The notes beneath the pieces are model-generated. The model was not told the DNA's origin, made no database searches, and saw only the letters and a list, made by a program, of their open reading frames with translations. From an uncultured Phocaeicola sp. (lineage in GTDB: Bacteria; Bacteroidota; Bacteroidia; Bacteroidales; Bacteroidaceae): a DNA stretch of 41,701 nucleotides. Below are positions 32,142 through 41,115 of the stretch, piece by piece. Location of the stretch: NCBI GenBank assembly GCA_944321335.1, contig CALUKX010000021.1:1-41701 (forward strand), read 5' to 3'. How positions within the stretch are numbered: the stretch's first letter is position 1; every line of letters starts with the position of its first letter. A program made the position numbers and the translations under genes.

Positions 32142-32414
32142 TTATCTTTTGGAGCGGTGTCTGCGGCCATAGAAAAAGCCGCGGATTTTTCGGAAAATTT
32201 TCAATCCGGTCATCAGCCCTTCGTATGCTGCAATACCAGCGTTGACGTGATGCATGAGACCTTCGATTTTGTTGTTGCTTTCAGGCGGTAGGAATAACTC
32301 TCTACAGAGTTCATTAATCATTTCCTTTGAAGCCTGCAGTTCTGCTTTTTTGTCCAATCGCATCTGGGCAATGGTTTCAAGCGTATATTTGTGTGATGAT
32401 TTATTATCTTTCAT
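32142..32414 (-). CDS. Small protein of unknown function in the YtxH cluster
   Basis: I do not recognise this 90-residue protein. It is highly charged with a helical middle (RLDKKAELQASKEMINELCRELF) and ends in a very basic tail, GFFYGRRHRSKR. There is no membrane segment or signal peptide. It lies 8 nt after the holin-like gene and is probably co-transcribed with it and with YtxH. The short spacing and small size support one functional unit at the membrane. Confidence 0.75.
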   Translation of the reverse strand: MKDNKSSHKYTLETIAQMRLDKKAELQASKEMINELCRELFLPPESNNKIEGLMHHVNAGIAAYEGLMTGLKIFRKIRGFFYGRRHRSKR

Positions 32415-32422
32415 ATTTGTTC

Positions 32423-32785
32423 TTATTTAGAGGAGTCATCAAGGAATAGTTTGGCCAGGAAATTTACCATAGGCTTGAATATCCATTGCTTGCGATAGTA
32501 GTAGATGATTCCGGCCAACAAGAGTATTACACCTCCAATGATGGCATAGCTGGCAATCAGGCTCCCGACATAGGCTTCCAGAACATAGACCAGCATGAAT
32601 GAAAAGTAGAAGAGAGCCATCATGCATAGGATGATGACCAGCAGGATTACAATTAAGGTGGAAAGGAGTATGGTTAATTTTTCTACCAGATCCAGCTTGA
32701 CGTATTGTCCTTGTAATTCTACATATCTTTTAATCTCTTTATATAAATCCGAAAGAGTTTCGATGCTTTTATCATTAGCGAACAT
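32423..32785 (-). CDS. Phage holin family-like (Holin-X) membrane protein
   Basis: This 120-residue protein starts at MFANDKSIETLSDLY; an upstream ATG would add 14 unrelated residues. It has an amphipathic N-terminal helix (about 5-35), then two long membrane segments (about 37-65 and 73-96) and a basic tail. The layout matches the Holin-X/PF07332-type proteins common in chromosomes, which are usually not part of a prophage. No other phage gene is nearby. It is probably a membrane-stress or envelope protein in one operon with YtxH. Confidence 0.72.
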   Translation of the reverse strand: MFANDKSIETLSDLYKEIKRYVELQGQYVKLDLVEKLTILLSTLIVILLVIILCMMALFYFSFMLVYVLEAYVGSLIASYAIIGGVILLLAGIIYYYRKQWIFKPMVNFLAKLFLDDSSK

Positions 32786-32809
32786 AAAATCTATTTTTTT
32801 TAAAGATAA

Positions 32810-32845
32810 GGGCAGACTTCCGCTCAATCGGTTAAAAGTCTGCCC
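32810..32845 (-). terminator. Hairpin between the YtxH and holin-like genes
   Basis: GGGCAGACTT (32810-32819) pairs perfectly with AAGTCTGCCC (32836-32845). On the minus strand it follows the YtxH stop by 15 nt and is followed by TTATCTTT, so it may partly terminate or stabilise the upstream message. Confidence 0.6.
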
Positions 32846-32860
32846 AGCAAAATTTTGACA

Positions 32861-33064
32861 TTATTCTGCATCTTTAACTTCAGCAGCAATCTGGTCAACT
32901 AAATCGTCCATTTCTTCACGGTTAAGACGAATGCCTTTCTTGCGAAGAAGTTCAGCGATTTTTCTGCGTGTTTCTGTTCCTTTATCAGGAGCGAAAAGGA
33001 CTCCAGCTGCTGCACCAACGGCCAATCCGCCCAAGAATGCAGCTACAACATTTAATGCTTTCAT
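32861..33064 (-). CDS. YtxH domain-containing small membrane protein
   Basis: This 67-residue protein starts at MKALNVVAAFLGGLAVGAAAG. The alternative upstream start would add 23 residues not typical of the family and would cover the -7 element. It has one glycine-rich membrane segment followed by VLFAPDKGTETRRKI, the YtxH signature, and an acidic helical tail. The family is associated with general stress proteins in Firmicutes. It is the first gene of a three-gene set. Confidence 0.85.
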   Translation of the reverse strand: MKALNVVAAFLGGLAVGAAAGVLFAPDKGTETRRKIAELLRKKGIRLNREEMDDLVDQIAAEVKDAE

Positions 33065-33092
33065 AAGACTATTTTTTTGTTGATTACATTTA

Positions 33093-33100
33093 CAAATATA
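33093..33100 (-). promoter_or_regulatory. -7 element upstream of the YtxH gene
   Basis: TATATTTG on the minus strand matches TAnnTTTG exactly and lies 28 nt before the chosen start at 33064, which supports that start. No -33 TTTG is seen at the usual spacing. Confidence 0.5.
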
Positions 33101-33205
33101 AGAAATTCTATTAGATTGGAATTTTTTTATCACTAAAATTTAAAGAGAAAAAATGATTTGTCGTAATATTAACAGAATTTAATAGCATTGGTTGTTTTAT
33201 ATTGC

Positions 33206-33213
33206 TACTTTTG
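33206..33213 (+). promoter_or_regulatory. -7 element upstream of the SPOR lipoprotein gene
   Basis: TACTTTTG matches TAnnTTTG and lies 53 nt before the start codon at 33267. Confidence 0.45.
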
Positions 33214-33266
33214 CATGTAATTCATTAAACTAGCATATGTAATTAACTTAAATAAATTGACTCAAC

Positions 33267-33779
33267 ATGAAAAAAGTCGTTGTTTTAGGAATGGGATTAT
33301 GTGTAGCTCTTGCATTCTCATCCTGTAAATCAAGTGAAAGTGCTTATAAAAAAGCTTATGAAAAAGCAAAACAGCAGGAATTGGCTGAAGCTGCTGCGAC
33401 AACAGAAACTCCCGCAGAAACAGTAGCCCCAGTTGAAACAGTAGCTCCTGTTGAAACTGTAACTCCACCAGTAGCTCCAGTTGCAGCTCCGGTTCGTGAA
33501 GAAAAGGTTCAGCTGGTATCAGGTGACGGTTTGAAAGCCTATAGTGTCGTATGCGGTAGTTTTGGCGTGAAAGCAAATGCCGACGGATTGAAGGCTGATA
33601 TGGATGCAGCAGGATACGATGCGAAAGTTGTTTATAATGCAGAAAAGAATATGTACCGTGTGATTGTTGAATCTTTCGATACTCGTGATGAGGCTGCTGC
33701 TGCACGTGATGCATTCAAGGCAAAGTATCCGAATCGTGAAGATTTCCAGGGAGCTTGGTTGCTTTATAATATCAATTAA
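33267..33779 (+). CDS. SPOR-domain lipoprotein
   Basis: This 170-residue envelope protein has a lipoprotein signal peptide ending at the lipobox (ALAFSSC, Cys20). A Pro/Val/Glu-rich linker follows, with repeated APVETV units (about 50-76). The SPOR domain (about 90-165) starts YSVVCGSFGVKANADGL. SPOR domains bind denuded peptidoglycan glycan strands, often at division sites. The gene is monocistronic, with a -7 element upstream and a strong terminator directly after it. Its exact role in division or wall remodelling is inferred from the domain. Confidence 0.9.
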   Translation: MKKVVVLGMGLCVALAFSSCKSSESAYKKAYEKAKQQELAEAAATTETPAETVAPVETVAPVETVTPPVAPVAAPVREEKVQLVSGDGLKAYSVVCGSFGVKANADGLKADMDAAGYDAKVVYNAEKNMYRVIVESFDTRDEAAAARDAFKAKYPNREDFQGAWLLYNIN

Positions 33780-33810
33780 TGGTATATATATAATATTAAT
33801 ATAGAGTTTG

Positions 33811-33837
33811 AAGCGATGATAGAATCTATCATCGCTT
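33811..33837 (+). terminator. Terminator of the SPOR lipoprotein gene
   Basis: AAGCGATGATAGA (33811-33823) and TCTATCATCGCTT (33825-33837) are fully complementary, followed by a run of T to 33843. The next gene's -7 element starts two bases later, at 33845. Confidence 0.9.
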
Positions 33838-33844
33838 TTTTTGT

Positions 33845-33852
33845 TACATTTG
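33845..33852 (+). promoter_or_regulatory. -7 element of the PCMD gene, beside a terminator
   Basis: TACATTTG matches TAnnTTTG exactly. Its -33 position falls inside the preceding terminator hairpin and has no TTTG. It lies 28 nt before the chosen start at 33881. Confidence 0.45.
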
Positions 33853-33880
33853 CACCTGAATTTAGAAATGAATGATTGTT

Positions 33881-34834
33881 ATGAAGTTTAAATTGATTGT
33901 AGGGGCTGCTTTGGCTGCTTTCCCTTTATTGGCGGGAGCTCAGGAAAGGGTGGTCCCTTTGAAGTATGGGGATATGGATCATTGGGTTACTCGAAAAATC
34001 CATGAGTCCGGCATTATTGGGGGCAAAACAAAGTTGTTGTATGAAGTTGGCCCTACTAAGACTATCGATGGTAATACCCCGTATGTTAATCAGGGAGGAT
34101 CGCCATGGGGTACGTCGAATGTAATGGCAAAAGTAATGGGCATCGTCAAGACAAATACTTGTGTGTATCCGGAAAAACGTGGTGACGGTTATTGTGCCCG
34201 TTTGGAGACTCATATTGAAAGTGTCAAGGTGTTGGGTATGGTTAATATCACAGTTCTGGCCTCAGGGTCTATGTTCCTGGGGGATATGAAAGAACCTATT
34301 ACCGGTACTAAAGAAGGTGAAAAGGCACTGAATTCCGGTGTCGCATTCACATCACGTCCGAAAGCGGTTCGTTATGATTATAAAGTGCAGATGTCGGGAC
34401 AGCCTAACCGCATCCGTCAGACTGGTTTCAGTAGAAAAAGTACTGTGCCCGGACAAGATTGTGCCATCATGACCTGTTTCCTGCAGAAACGTACGGAAGA
34501 TGCGGAAGGCAATATTATTGCCAAGCGCGTCGGTACAGTCGTTGTCCGTTATAGCAAGACGGAAGACTGGCATAACAATGCGACATATGAAATCAAATAC
34601 GGCGATATCTCACATTCGGCAGGTTATGATGCCGAACTGATGGGATTGGGCGCCGGCGGTTATTATGCACGTAACAGCAAGGGTGAAAGTGTGAAGATTC
34701 AGGAGAACGGATGGGCGGCAGCCGATGAAACTCCGACACATATGATCTTTCAGTTCACTTCAAGTCTTGGAGGAGCTTTCGTAGGCTCACCTGGAAATAA
34801 GATTTGGGTGGACAATGTCAGCCTTGTGTATTGA
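33881..34834 (+). CDS. Exported PCMD-domain protein (putative carbohydrate metabolism domain)
   Basis: This secreted or surface protein is about 317 residues from MKFKLIVGAALAAF. An ATG nine bases upstream is also possible. A signal peptide ends near LAGAQ. The mature part resembles the PCMD (PF13201) beta-sandwich found in Bacteroidetes outer-membrane and polysaccharide-related proteins, with conserved PYVNQGGSPWGTSN, FTSRPKAVRYDYKV and the C-terminal SSLGGAFVGSPGNKIWVDNVSL. It is single-domain and not beside SusC/SusD genes. The family has no proven biochemical activity. Confidence 0.82.
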   Translation: MKFKLIVGAALAAFPLLAGAQERVVPLKYGDMDHWVTRKIHESGIIGGKTKLLYEVGPTKTIDGNTPYVNQGGSPWGTSNVMAKVMGIVKTNTCVYPEKRGDGYCARLETHIESVKVLGMVNITVLASGSMFLGDMKEPITGTKEGEKALNSGVAFTSRPKAVRYDYKVQMSGQPNRIRQTGFSRKSTVPGQDCAIMTCFLQKRTEDAEGNIIAKRVGTVVVRYSKTEDWHNNATYEIKYGDISHSAGYDAELMGLGAGGYYARNSKGESVKIQENGWAAADETPTHMIFQFTSSLGGAFVGSPGNKIWVDNVSLVY

Positions 34835-34857
34835 TAAATAGTATTAGATGAGAGGAT

Positions 34858-34894
34858 AAAATCCGGATACCTGTTGATCGGGTGTTCGGATTTT
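34858..34894 (+). terminator. Terminator after the PCMD gene
   Basis: AAAATCCG (34858-34865) pairs with CGGATTTT (34887-34894), and GTTTTTTATT follows. Confidence 0.75.
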
Positions 34895-34974
34895 GTTTTT
34901 TATTGCAGCAGCTGCTTTTTGTACTTATCTGTTATTTTTAAGTTTTATATAGAGATGTATATGGAATAAATTTG

Positions 34975-34982
34975 TATTTTTG
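34975..34982 (+). promoter_or_regulatory. -7 element upstream of ruvX
   Basis: TATTTTTG matches TAnnTTTG and ends 9 nt before the ATG at 34992, implying a leaderless or very short 5' region. No clear -33 element is seen. Confidence 0.4.
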
Positions 34983-34991
34983 TCGGCAACT

Positions 34992-35411
34992 ATGAGTAGG
35001 ATTTTAGCGATAGATTACGGGAAAAAACGTACAGGTATTGCCGTTACAGATCCGTTGCGGATCATTGCAAGCGGGCTGACGACTGTGCCTACCCATCAGT
35101 TGATGGACTTTCTGTTGAAATACGTACAACAGGAACAGGTAGAACGTATCATCATAGGTCATCCGAAACAGATGAACAACGAGGATTCGGAGAATATGAA
35201 GAACATTATCCCTTTTATGAATCTGTTGAAGAAGAAATTACCTGATATGCCTGTCGAATTGGTTGACGAACGTTTTACTTCTGTCATGGCTCACCAAGCA
35301 ATGTTGGCCGGGGGATTGAAGAAGAAGGACAGGCAGAACAAGGCTTTGGTGGATGAGATAAGCGCTACTATTATTCTGCAGTCGTACATGGAATCGAAAA
35401 AACAATTATAA
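34992..35411 (+). CDS. ruvX: Putative Holliday junction resolvase / pre-16S rRNA nuclease RuvX (YqgF)
   Basis: This RNase H-fold nuclease of the YqgF family acts in 16S rRNA 5' maturation and was first proposed as a resolvase. The 139 residues begin SRILAIDYGKKRTGIAVTD with the first catalytic Asp. Further motifs are IIGHPKQMNNEDS, LVDERFTSVMAHQ and the late Asp in KKDRQNKALVDEISATIILQSY. I start at ATG 34992; an in-frame TTG 12 nt upstream is less likely because it lies in the -7 element. The peptide deformylase gene follows after 17 nt. Confidence 0.94.
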   Translation: MSRILAIDYGKKRTGIAVTDPLRIIASGLTTVPTHQLMDFLLKYVQQEQVERIIIGHPKQMNNEDSENMKNIIPFMNLLKKKLPDMPVELVDERFTSVMAHQAMLAGGLKKKDRQNKALVDEISATIILQSYMESKKQL

Positions 35412-35428
35412 AATAAAACAGTATATAA

Positions 35429-35983
35429 ATGATTTTACCTATTTACGTATATGGCCAGCCTGTTCTCCGCGAAGAGGCTAAGGATATCACTCCGGATTAT
35501 CCCAATTTGAAAGAACTTATCCAGAACATGCATGAAACAATGGACCGTGCCGATGGCGTTGGTCTGGCTGCCCCTCAGGTGGGACTTCCTATCCGTGTGG
35601 TTGTAGTGAATCTGGATGTGCTTTCGGATGATATGCCGGAATTCAAGGATTTCCGCCGTGCATACATCAATCCGCATATCATTGAAACCGGTGACGAACT
35701 GGTTTCTATGGAAGAAGGTTGCTTGAGCCTGCCGGGTATTCACGAAAGCGTTAAACGTCCCGACAAGATTCATGTAACTTATCTCGACGAGGATATGAAT
35801 CCGCACGATGAATGGGTGGAAGGATATCTGGCTCGCGTCATGCAGCATGAATTCGACCATCTCGAAGGTACTATGTTCATTGACCATCTTTCGGCTCTCC
35901 GTAAACAGATGATCAAAGGAAAGCTGAACGGTATGCTGAAAGGAAAGGCACGCTGTTCTTACAAGGTGAAAACTGTAAAATGA
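35429..35983 (+). CDS. def: Peptide deformylase
   Basis: This metalloenzyme removes the formyl group from the N-terminal methionine of new proteins. The 184 residues contain all three motifs: GVGLAAPQVG, EEGCLSLPG with the metal-binding Cys, and QHEFDHLEG with two metal-binding His and the catalytic Glu. The length is normal. It lies between ruvX (17-nt gap) and the TPR gene, whose ATG overlaps its stop (ATGA at 35980-35983). All three are probably co-transcribed. Confidence 0.97.
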   Translation: MILPIYVYGQPVLREEAKDITPDYPNLKELIQNMHETMDRADGVGLAAPQVGLPIRVVVVNLDVLSDDMPEFKDFRRAYINPHIIETGDELVSMEEGCLSLPGIHESVKRPDKIHVTYLDEDMNPHDEWVEGYLARVMQHEFDHLEGTMFIDHLSALRKQMIKGKLNGMLKGKARCSYKVKTVK

Positions 35984-37989
35984 TCCGTCGTTTCTTATAC
36001 ATATTATTTATAAGCATATTCTTTCCGTTGGCCCTTTGTGCGCAGATCAATACGGACAGGGTGATGACCATCGGAAAGAATGCGCTTTATTTCGAGGACT
36101 ATGTCCTTTCCATCCAATATTTCAATCAAGTAATCAATGCCAAGCCTTATCTGGCGGAACCCTATTTTTATCGGGCGATGGCTAAATTGAACCTTGAGGA
36201 TTTTCAGGGTGCTGAAACCGATTGTTCGGAAGCGATTGAACGCAATCCTTTTGTGCCGAACGCATATCAGATGCGTGGCATTGCACGAATCCATCAGAAA
36301 AATTTCAAAGGTGCCATTGCCGATTACGAGAAGGCAATCAAGTTGAGCCCGGAAGATATCGGACTTTGGCATAATCTGGCTTTGTGCCGGATACGGGAGG
36401 AAGATTACACCCAGGCCCGGGCCGATCTGGATACACTGATCCGTATCTCTCCCCGTTATACCGATGCCTACCTGATGCGTACGGAGGTGTCGATGAAGCA
36501 GAAAGATACTTTGCTTGCTATGACCGATGCTGATAGGGCAATCGAGATCGATCGGTATAACTCGGATACGTGGGCTTCGAGGGGGATGCTGTTTCTTCAG
36601 CGGGGTAAATATAAGGATGCGGAAAGTGATCTTACCGAAGCGATTCGTCTTTCAGTTCGTAATGCCGGAATATATATCAACCGTGCCTTGGCGCGTTACC
36701 ATCAGAATAATTTAAGAGGAGCGATGAGCGATTATGATACGGCTCTCGATATCGACAAGAATAATTTCATCGGACATTATAACCGTGGCCTGTTGCGTGC
36801 ACAGGTCGGCGATGATAACCGTGCCATCGAGGATTTCGATTTTGTGCTGACTATCGAACCCGACAATATGATGGCTATCTTCAACCGTGGATTGTTGCGC
36901 GACAAGACCGGTGATTATCGTGGAGCTATCCAGGATTATTCCAAAGTGCTGAAAGAGTATCCGAATTTTCTGGCCGGTTACCAATACCGGGCGCAGGCTC
37001 GTCGGAAGGTTGGTGATGTGAGAGGGGCTGAGGCTGATGAATTCAAGATTCTGAAGGCACAACTGGATGCCCAGAACGGAAAGACCAACCGTCAGACTGC
37101 ATCGAACGACAAGACCAGAAAGAAATCGGACAAGAACATGGACAACTACCGCAAGATTGTGGTGGCCGACAATGATGAAGGCGAACCTAAATACAAGTCG
37201 GATTACCGTGGAAAGGTACAGGACAAGAACGTTACGATTCTTCCGCAGCCCATGTTCGTGTTGAGTTATTATGAACGGGCGGAAGAAGTGAAACGTCAAA
37301 TCAATTACTACAAACTGATTGACGATTTGAACAGCCGCCATGTGCTTCCCCATGAACTGTTAATAACCAACAATGAGGCTTCCTTGAACGAACGTCAGGT
37401 GAAGCAGCATTTTGCGTCGATCGATAATGAAAGTGCGAAGCTGGCAGGTGCGGATAATCCGGCCATGCATTATTTTGCCCGGGCAATGGATTTCTATCTG
37501 GTTCAGGATTTCGATAATGCCTTGCGCGACTTGGACGAGGTCATCAAACGGGATTCCACATTCTTCCCGGCCTATTTTACCCGTGCGGCTATTCATTATA
37601 AACAGATTGAATACCGCAAGCGCGACAAGAATTACGAAATTGAAACAACCGATGATAAGCTGGGACAGGTCCGTGTCATGGATTACAATGCAATATACCG
37701 TGATTTGGATGAGGTTATCCGTCTGGCACCTGATTTCGCATACGCTTATTATAATCGGGCCAATATTCGTGCTGTCATGAAAGATTATCGTGCCGCATTA
37801 GCTGATTACGATAAGGCTATCGAACTTGATTCGCGTTTCTCGGATGCCTATTTCAACCGTGGTTTGACTAATGTATTCCTTGGTAATAACCGACAGGGAA
37901 TACAGGACTTGAGCAAGGCCGGTGAATTGGGAATCTTCTCGGCGTACAACATTATCAAGCGATTTACTTCCACTGCCGATGATAAGTAG
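35980..37989 (+). CDS. Exported tetratricopeptide-repeat protein
   Basis: This 669-residue TPR protein has an N-terminal signal peptide or membrane anchor (residues 1-21, IRRFLYILFISIFFPLALCA). The first ~360 residues carry about ten TPR units (for example AYQMRGIARIHQKNFKGAIADYEKAIKLSP). A charged linker (about 365-410, with KTRKKSDKN) follows, then a middle region, then more TPR units from about 490 to the end. Such repeats mediate protein-protein contacts, and no enzymatic motif is seen. It is translationally coupled to def by an ATGA overlap and lies upstream of thrS. The function is unknown. Confidence 0.88.
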   Translation: MIRRFLYILFISIFFPLALCAQINTDRVMTIGKNALYFEDYVLSIQYFNQVINAKPYLAEPYFYRAMAKLNLEDFQGAETDCSEAIERNPFVPNAYQMRGIARIHQKNFKGAIADYEKAIKLSPEDIGLWHNLALCRIREEDYTQARADLDTLIRISPRYTDAYLMRTEVSMKQKDTLLAMTDADRAIEIDRYNSDTWASRGMLFLQRGKYKDAESDLTEAIRLSVRNAGIYINRALARYHQNNLRGAMSDYDTALDIDKNNFIGHYNRGLLRAQVGDDNRAIEDFDFVLTIEPDNMMAIFNRGLLRDKTGDYRGAIQDYSKVLKEYPNFLAGYQYRAQARRKVGDVRGAEADEFKILKAQLDAQNGKTNRQTASNDKTRKKSDKNMDNYRKIVVADNDEGEPKYKSDYRGKVQDKNVTILPQPMFVLSYYERAEEVKRQINYYKLIDDLNSRHVLPHELLITNNEASLNERQVKQHFASIDNESAKLAGADNPAMHYFARAMDFYLVQDFDNALRDLDEVIKRDSTFFPAYFTRAAIHYKQIEYRKRDKNYEIETTDDKLGQVRVMDYNAIYRDLDEVIRLAPDFAYAYYNRANIRAVMKDYRAALADYDKAIELDSRFSDAYFNRGLTNVFLGNNRQGIQDLSKAGELGIFSAYNIIKRFTSTADDK

Positions 37990-38065
37990 GGGAGACCGAA
38001 AGGTACAATCGGCCTAAAACCAATCATTTTCGTGCAAATGTTAAGGAGTAATGAAAAGAATTGTT

Positions 38066-38073
38066 TAATTTTG
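38066..38073 (+). promoter_or_regulatory. -7 element of the thrS operon
   Basis: TAATTTTG matches TAnnTTTG and lies 30 nt before the thrS start. No exact -33 TTTG is found at the expected distance. Confidence 0.5.
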
Positions 38074-38103
38074 CGACTCAATAATGGATAAACACTTAAG
38101 ATT

Positions 38104-40044
38104 ATGATTAAGATAACTTTTCCTGATGGCTCCGTTCGTGAGTATAACGAAGGAGTAACTGGTCTGCAGATTGCAGAAAGCATCAGTTCTCGTCTGGCGC
38201 AGGATGTTTTGGCTTGCGGTGTGAACGGCGAAACTATCGACTTGACCAGACCTATTAACGAAGATGCCAACTTCGTACTTTATAAGTGGGAAGATGAGCA
38301 AGGTAAACACGCATTTTGGCACACAAGTGCTCACTTGATGGCCGAAGCATTGCAGGAACTGTATCCGGGCATCCAGTTCGGTATCGGTCCGGCTATCGAA
38401 AACGGTTTCTACTACGACGTTGATCCGGGAGAAGCTGTTATCAAGGAAGGCGATCTGCCTGCAATCGAAAAGAAGATGCAGGAGCTTGCTGCCAAGAAAG
38501 AAGAACTGGTACGCAAGAGCATCGCAAAAGATGACGCATTGAAAATGTTCGGCGAAAGAGGTGAAACTTACAAGTGTGAGTTGATTTCTGAACTCGAAGA
38601 CGGACATATCACTACATATACTCAGGGCGCATTCACAGACTTGTGCCGTGGTCCTCACTTGCCTTCTACAGCTCCTATCAAGGCTATCAAGCTGTTGTCG
38701 GTAGCCGGTGCATACTGGAGAGGTCAGGAAGACCGTAAGCAGATGACACGTATCTATGGTATCACCTTCCCGAAAAAGAAGATGCTGGATGAATATCTGG
38801 TAATGCTGGAAGAAGCCAAGAAACGCGATCATCGTAAGATCGGTAAGGAAATGGATCTGTTCATGTTCTCCGATATGGTAGGTAAAGGTCTTCCGATGTG
38901 GTTGCCGAAGGGGACTGCATTGCGTATCCGTCTGCAGGATTTCCTGCGCCGCATCCAGGCTCGTTACGATTATCAGGAAGTTATGTGTCCGCCTATCGGC
39001 AACAAGTTGCTGTATGTAACTTCAGGACACTATGCTAAATATGGTAAGGATGCATTCCAGCCTATCCACACTCCTGAAGAAGGCGAAGAATACTTCTTGA
39101 AACCGATGAACTGTCCTCACCACTGTATGATTTACAAGAACTCTCCGCGTTCTTACCGTGATTTGCCTTTGCGTATTGCAGAATTCGGTACAGTTTGCCG
39201 TTACGAACAGAGCGGTGAGTTGCACGGATTGACTCGTGTACGTAGCTTCACTCAGGACGATGCTCACTTGTTCTGCCGTCCTGATCAGGTTAAGGACGAG
39301 TTCTTGCGTGTAATGGACATCATCTCTGTGGTGTTCCGTGCTATGGGATTGGAAAACTTCGAAGCACAGATTTCTTTGCGCGACAAGGAAAACCGCGAAA
39401 AATACATCGGTAGCGATGAAAATTGGGAACGTGCAGAACGTGCTATCGTTGAAGCTTGCGAAGAAAAAGGTTTGCCGGCTAAGATCGAATACGGTGAAGC
39501 AGCATTCTATGGTCCGAAGCTGGACTTCATGGTAAAAGACGCTATCGGCCGCCGTTGGCAGTTGGGTACAATTCAGGTAGACTACAACTTGCCTGAACGT
39601 TTCGAACTGGAATATATGGGTTCTGATAACCAGAAACACCGTCCGGTTATGATTCACCGTGCACCGTTCGGATCAATGGAACGTTTCGTTGCCGTATTGA
39701 TCGAACATACAGCAGGTAAGTTCCCGTTGTGGCTGACTCCGGATCAGGTAGCTATCCTCCCGATTTCAGAAAAATTCAACGACTATGCCGACAAGGTTCG
39801 TATGGAACTGAAGAAATACGATATCCGTGCATTGGTTGACGACCGCAACGAAAAGATCGGACGTAAGATCCGCGATAATGAAATGAAGCGTATTCCGTAC
39901 ATGCTGGTTGTAGGCGAAAAAGAAGCTGCAAACGGTGAAGTTGCAGTACGTAAGCAAGGTGAAGGCGACAAGGGAACGATGAAAATTGAAGATTTTGCAA
40001 AAAATATTGCAGAAGAAGTTCATAATATGATAAATAAATGGTAA
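38104..40044 (+). CDS. thrS: Threonine--tRNA ligase
   Basis: This enzyme charges tRNA-Thr with threonine and edits serine mischarging. The 646-residue protein has the TGS domain (1-65, [16 protein letters not shown]). The editing domain has [11 protein letters not shown] near residue 75 and [12 protein letters not shown]. The class II catalytic core has [12 protein letters not shown] with the zinc Cys, [24 protein letters not shown] and the late [17 protein letters not shown]. The anticodon-binding domain starts near [10 protein letters not shown]. It is the first gene of thrS-infC-rpmI-rplT. Confidence 0.98.
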   Translation: MIKITFPDGSVREYNEGVTGLQIAESISSRLAQDVLACGVNGETIDLTRPINEDANFVLYKWEDEQGKHAFWHTSAHLMAEALQELYPGIQFGIGPAIENGFYYDVDPGEAVIKEGDLPAIEKKMQELAAKKEELVRKSIAKDDALKMFGERGETYKCELISELEDGHITTYTQGAFTDLCRGPHLPSTAPIKAIKLLSVAGAYWRGQEDRKQMTRIYGITFPKKKMLDEYLVMLEEAKKRDHRKIGKEMDLFMFSDMVGKGLPMWLPKGTALRIRLQDFLRRIQARYDYQEVMCPPIGNKLLYVTSGHYAKYGKDAFQPIHTPEEGEEYFLKPMNCPHHCMIYKNSPRSYRDLPLRIAEFGTVCRYEQSGELHGLTRVRSFTQDDAHLFCRPDQVKDEFLRVMDIISVVFRAMGLENFEAQISLRDKENREKYIGSDENWERAERAIVEACEEKGLPAKIEYGEAAFYGPKLDFMVKDAIGRRWQLGTIQVDYNLPERFELEYMGSDNQKHRPVMIHRAPFGSMERFVAVLIEHTAGKFPLWLTPDQVAILPISEKFNDYADKVRMELKKYDIRALVDDRNEKIGRKIRDNEMKRIPYMLVVGEKEAANGEVAVRKQGEGDKGTMKIEDFAKNIAEEVHNMINKW

Positions 40045-40052
40045 CTTTGCAA

Positions 40053-40092
40053 CCGCATTTCAATGTAAACAAATGTTTGCGTTGAGATGCGG
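40053..40092 (+). promoter_or_regulatory. Long near-perfect hairpin between thrS and infC
   Basis: CCGCATTTCAATG (40053-40065) pairs with CGTTGAGATGCGG (40080-40092), with two G-U wobbles. Its loop holds a further AAACA/TGTTT pairing, giving about 19 bp with almost no loop. No T-run follows, so a simple terminator is unlikely. It could be an autoregulatory site for IF-3 or L20, or a processing site. TAACTTTG at 40042-40049 overlaps the thrS stop and could be an internal -7 element. Confidence 0.55.
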
Positions 40093-40151
40093 ATATATAA
40101 GACATAGAATAATTTATAACTTAAAGAACAAACAAGGAATAGAAAGTTTTA

Positions 40152-40742
40152 ATGAAGAATGACAATTTAAAAGGGCAACATCGAATCAATGAACAGATTC
40201 GTGCCAAAGAAGTCCGCATTGTAGGAGAAGATATTGAATCAGCAGTATATCCGATTGCCCAGGCATTGAAGATGGCTGAAGAACACGACGCTGATTTGGT
40301 CGAAATTTCACCTAATGCTGTTCCTCCCGTTTGTAGAATTATCGATTATTCTAAATTCCTTTATCAGCTGAAGAAACGTGCTAAGGAACAGAAAGCCAAA
40401 CAAGTTAAGGTCAATGTAAAGGAAATCCGTTTCGGACCTCAGACCGATGAACATGACTATAACTTCAAACTGAAACACGCTATCGGTTTCCTTCAGGACG
40501 GTGACAAGGTAAAGGCTTATGTATTCTTCAAAGGCCGTTCAATCCTTTTCAAGGAACAGGGCGAAGTATTGTTGCTCCGTTTTGCAAACGACCTTGAGGA
40601 TTATGCAAAGGTAGAACAGATGCCGATTCTGGAAGGTAAGAGAATGACAATATCTCTTGCACCGAAGAAACCGGGAACTCCGAAGAAACAGGCTCCAAAG
40701 CCGGCTCCGGCTCCGAAGGCAGAATCTGCAAATCAGGAATGA
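40152..40742 (+). CDS. infC: Translation initiation factor IF-3
   Basis: This factor keeps ribosomal subunits apart and checks start-codon choice. The 196 residues contain the N domain ([17 protein letters not shown]), the linker region ([40 protein letters not shown]) and the C domain to about residue 170. A Lys/Pro/Ala-rich extension typical of Bacteroidetes follows. The start is ATG, not the rare AUU used for autoregulation in enteric bacteria, so any feedback must work another way. Confidence 0.97.
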   Translation: MKNDNLKGQHRINEQIRAKEVRIVGEDIESAVYPIAQALKMAEEHDADLVEISPNAVPPVCRIIDYSKFLYQLKKRAKEQKAKQVKVNVKEIRFGPQTDEHDYNFKLKHAIGFLQDGDKVKAYVFFKGRSILFKEQGEVLLLRFANDLEDYAKVEQMPILEGKRMTISLAPKKPGTPKKQAPKPAPAPKAESANQE

Positions 40743-40755
40743 TGAAAAAAAGTGC

Positions 40756-40780
40756 GTAACGCGCCGGTATAGTGCGTTGC
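40756..40780 (+). promoter_or_regulatory. Hairpin between infC and rpmI
   Basis: GTAACGCGC (40756-40764) pairs with GTGCGTTGC (40772-40780), nine pairs including two G-U wobbles, around a 7-nt loop. It lies 35 nt before rpmI. It may be a ribosomal-protein leader or a stability element. Confidence 0.45.
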
Positions 40781-40814
40781 CACCCTTAATAATAATAATT
40801 AAAAATTTAACAAG

Positions 40815-41012
40815 ATGCCAAAGATCAAAACTAACTCCGGTTCTAAAAAAAGATTCGCTCTTACCGGAACAGGTAAAATCAAGAGAAAGCACGCTTTTCA
40901 CAGTCACATTCTGACTAAGAAGACTAAAAAGCAGAAAAGAAACCTTTGCCACATGGGTTTGGTACACAATGCTAACCTGAATCAGGTTAAGGAACTTCTT
41001 TGCATGAAGTAA
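40815..41012 (+). CDS. rpmI: 50S ribosomal protein L35
   Basis: This 65-residue basic protein of the large subunit begins [20 protein letters not shown] and contains [20 protein letters not shown], all standard for bL35. It is the third gene of the operon and lies 72 nt after infC and 103 nt before rplT. Confidence 0.97.
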   Translation: MPKIKTNSGSKKRFALTGTGKIKRKHAFHSHILTKKTKKQKRNLCHMGLVHNANLNQVKELLCMK

Positions 41013-41115
41013 TCTTACCAAAAGCGTAAACATCATTTAAATTATTAACCGAATGCATTAGCCTCAAGTCCGGTTGTAAAACATCGGCGCTATCATTCAA
41101 AAAAGAATTAAAACT

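Noticed and set aside
32423-32785. A prophage, suggested by the holin-like gene
   Set aside because: No other phage gene, integrase or attachment site is nearby. Such proteins are common as chromosomal membrane proteins.
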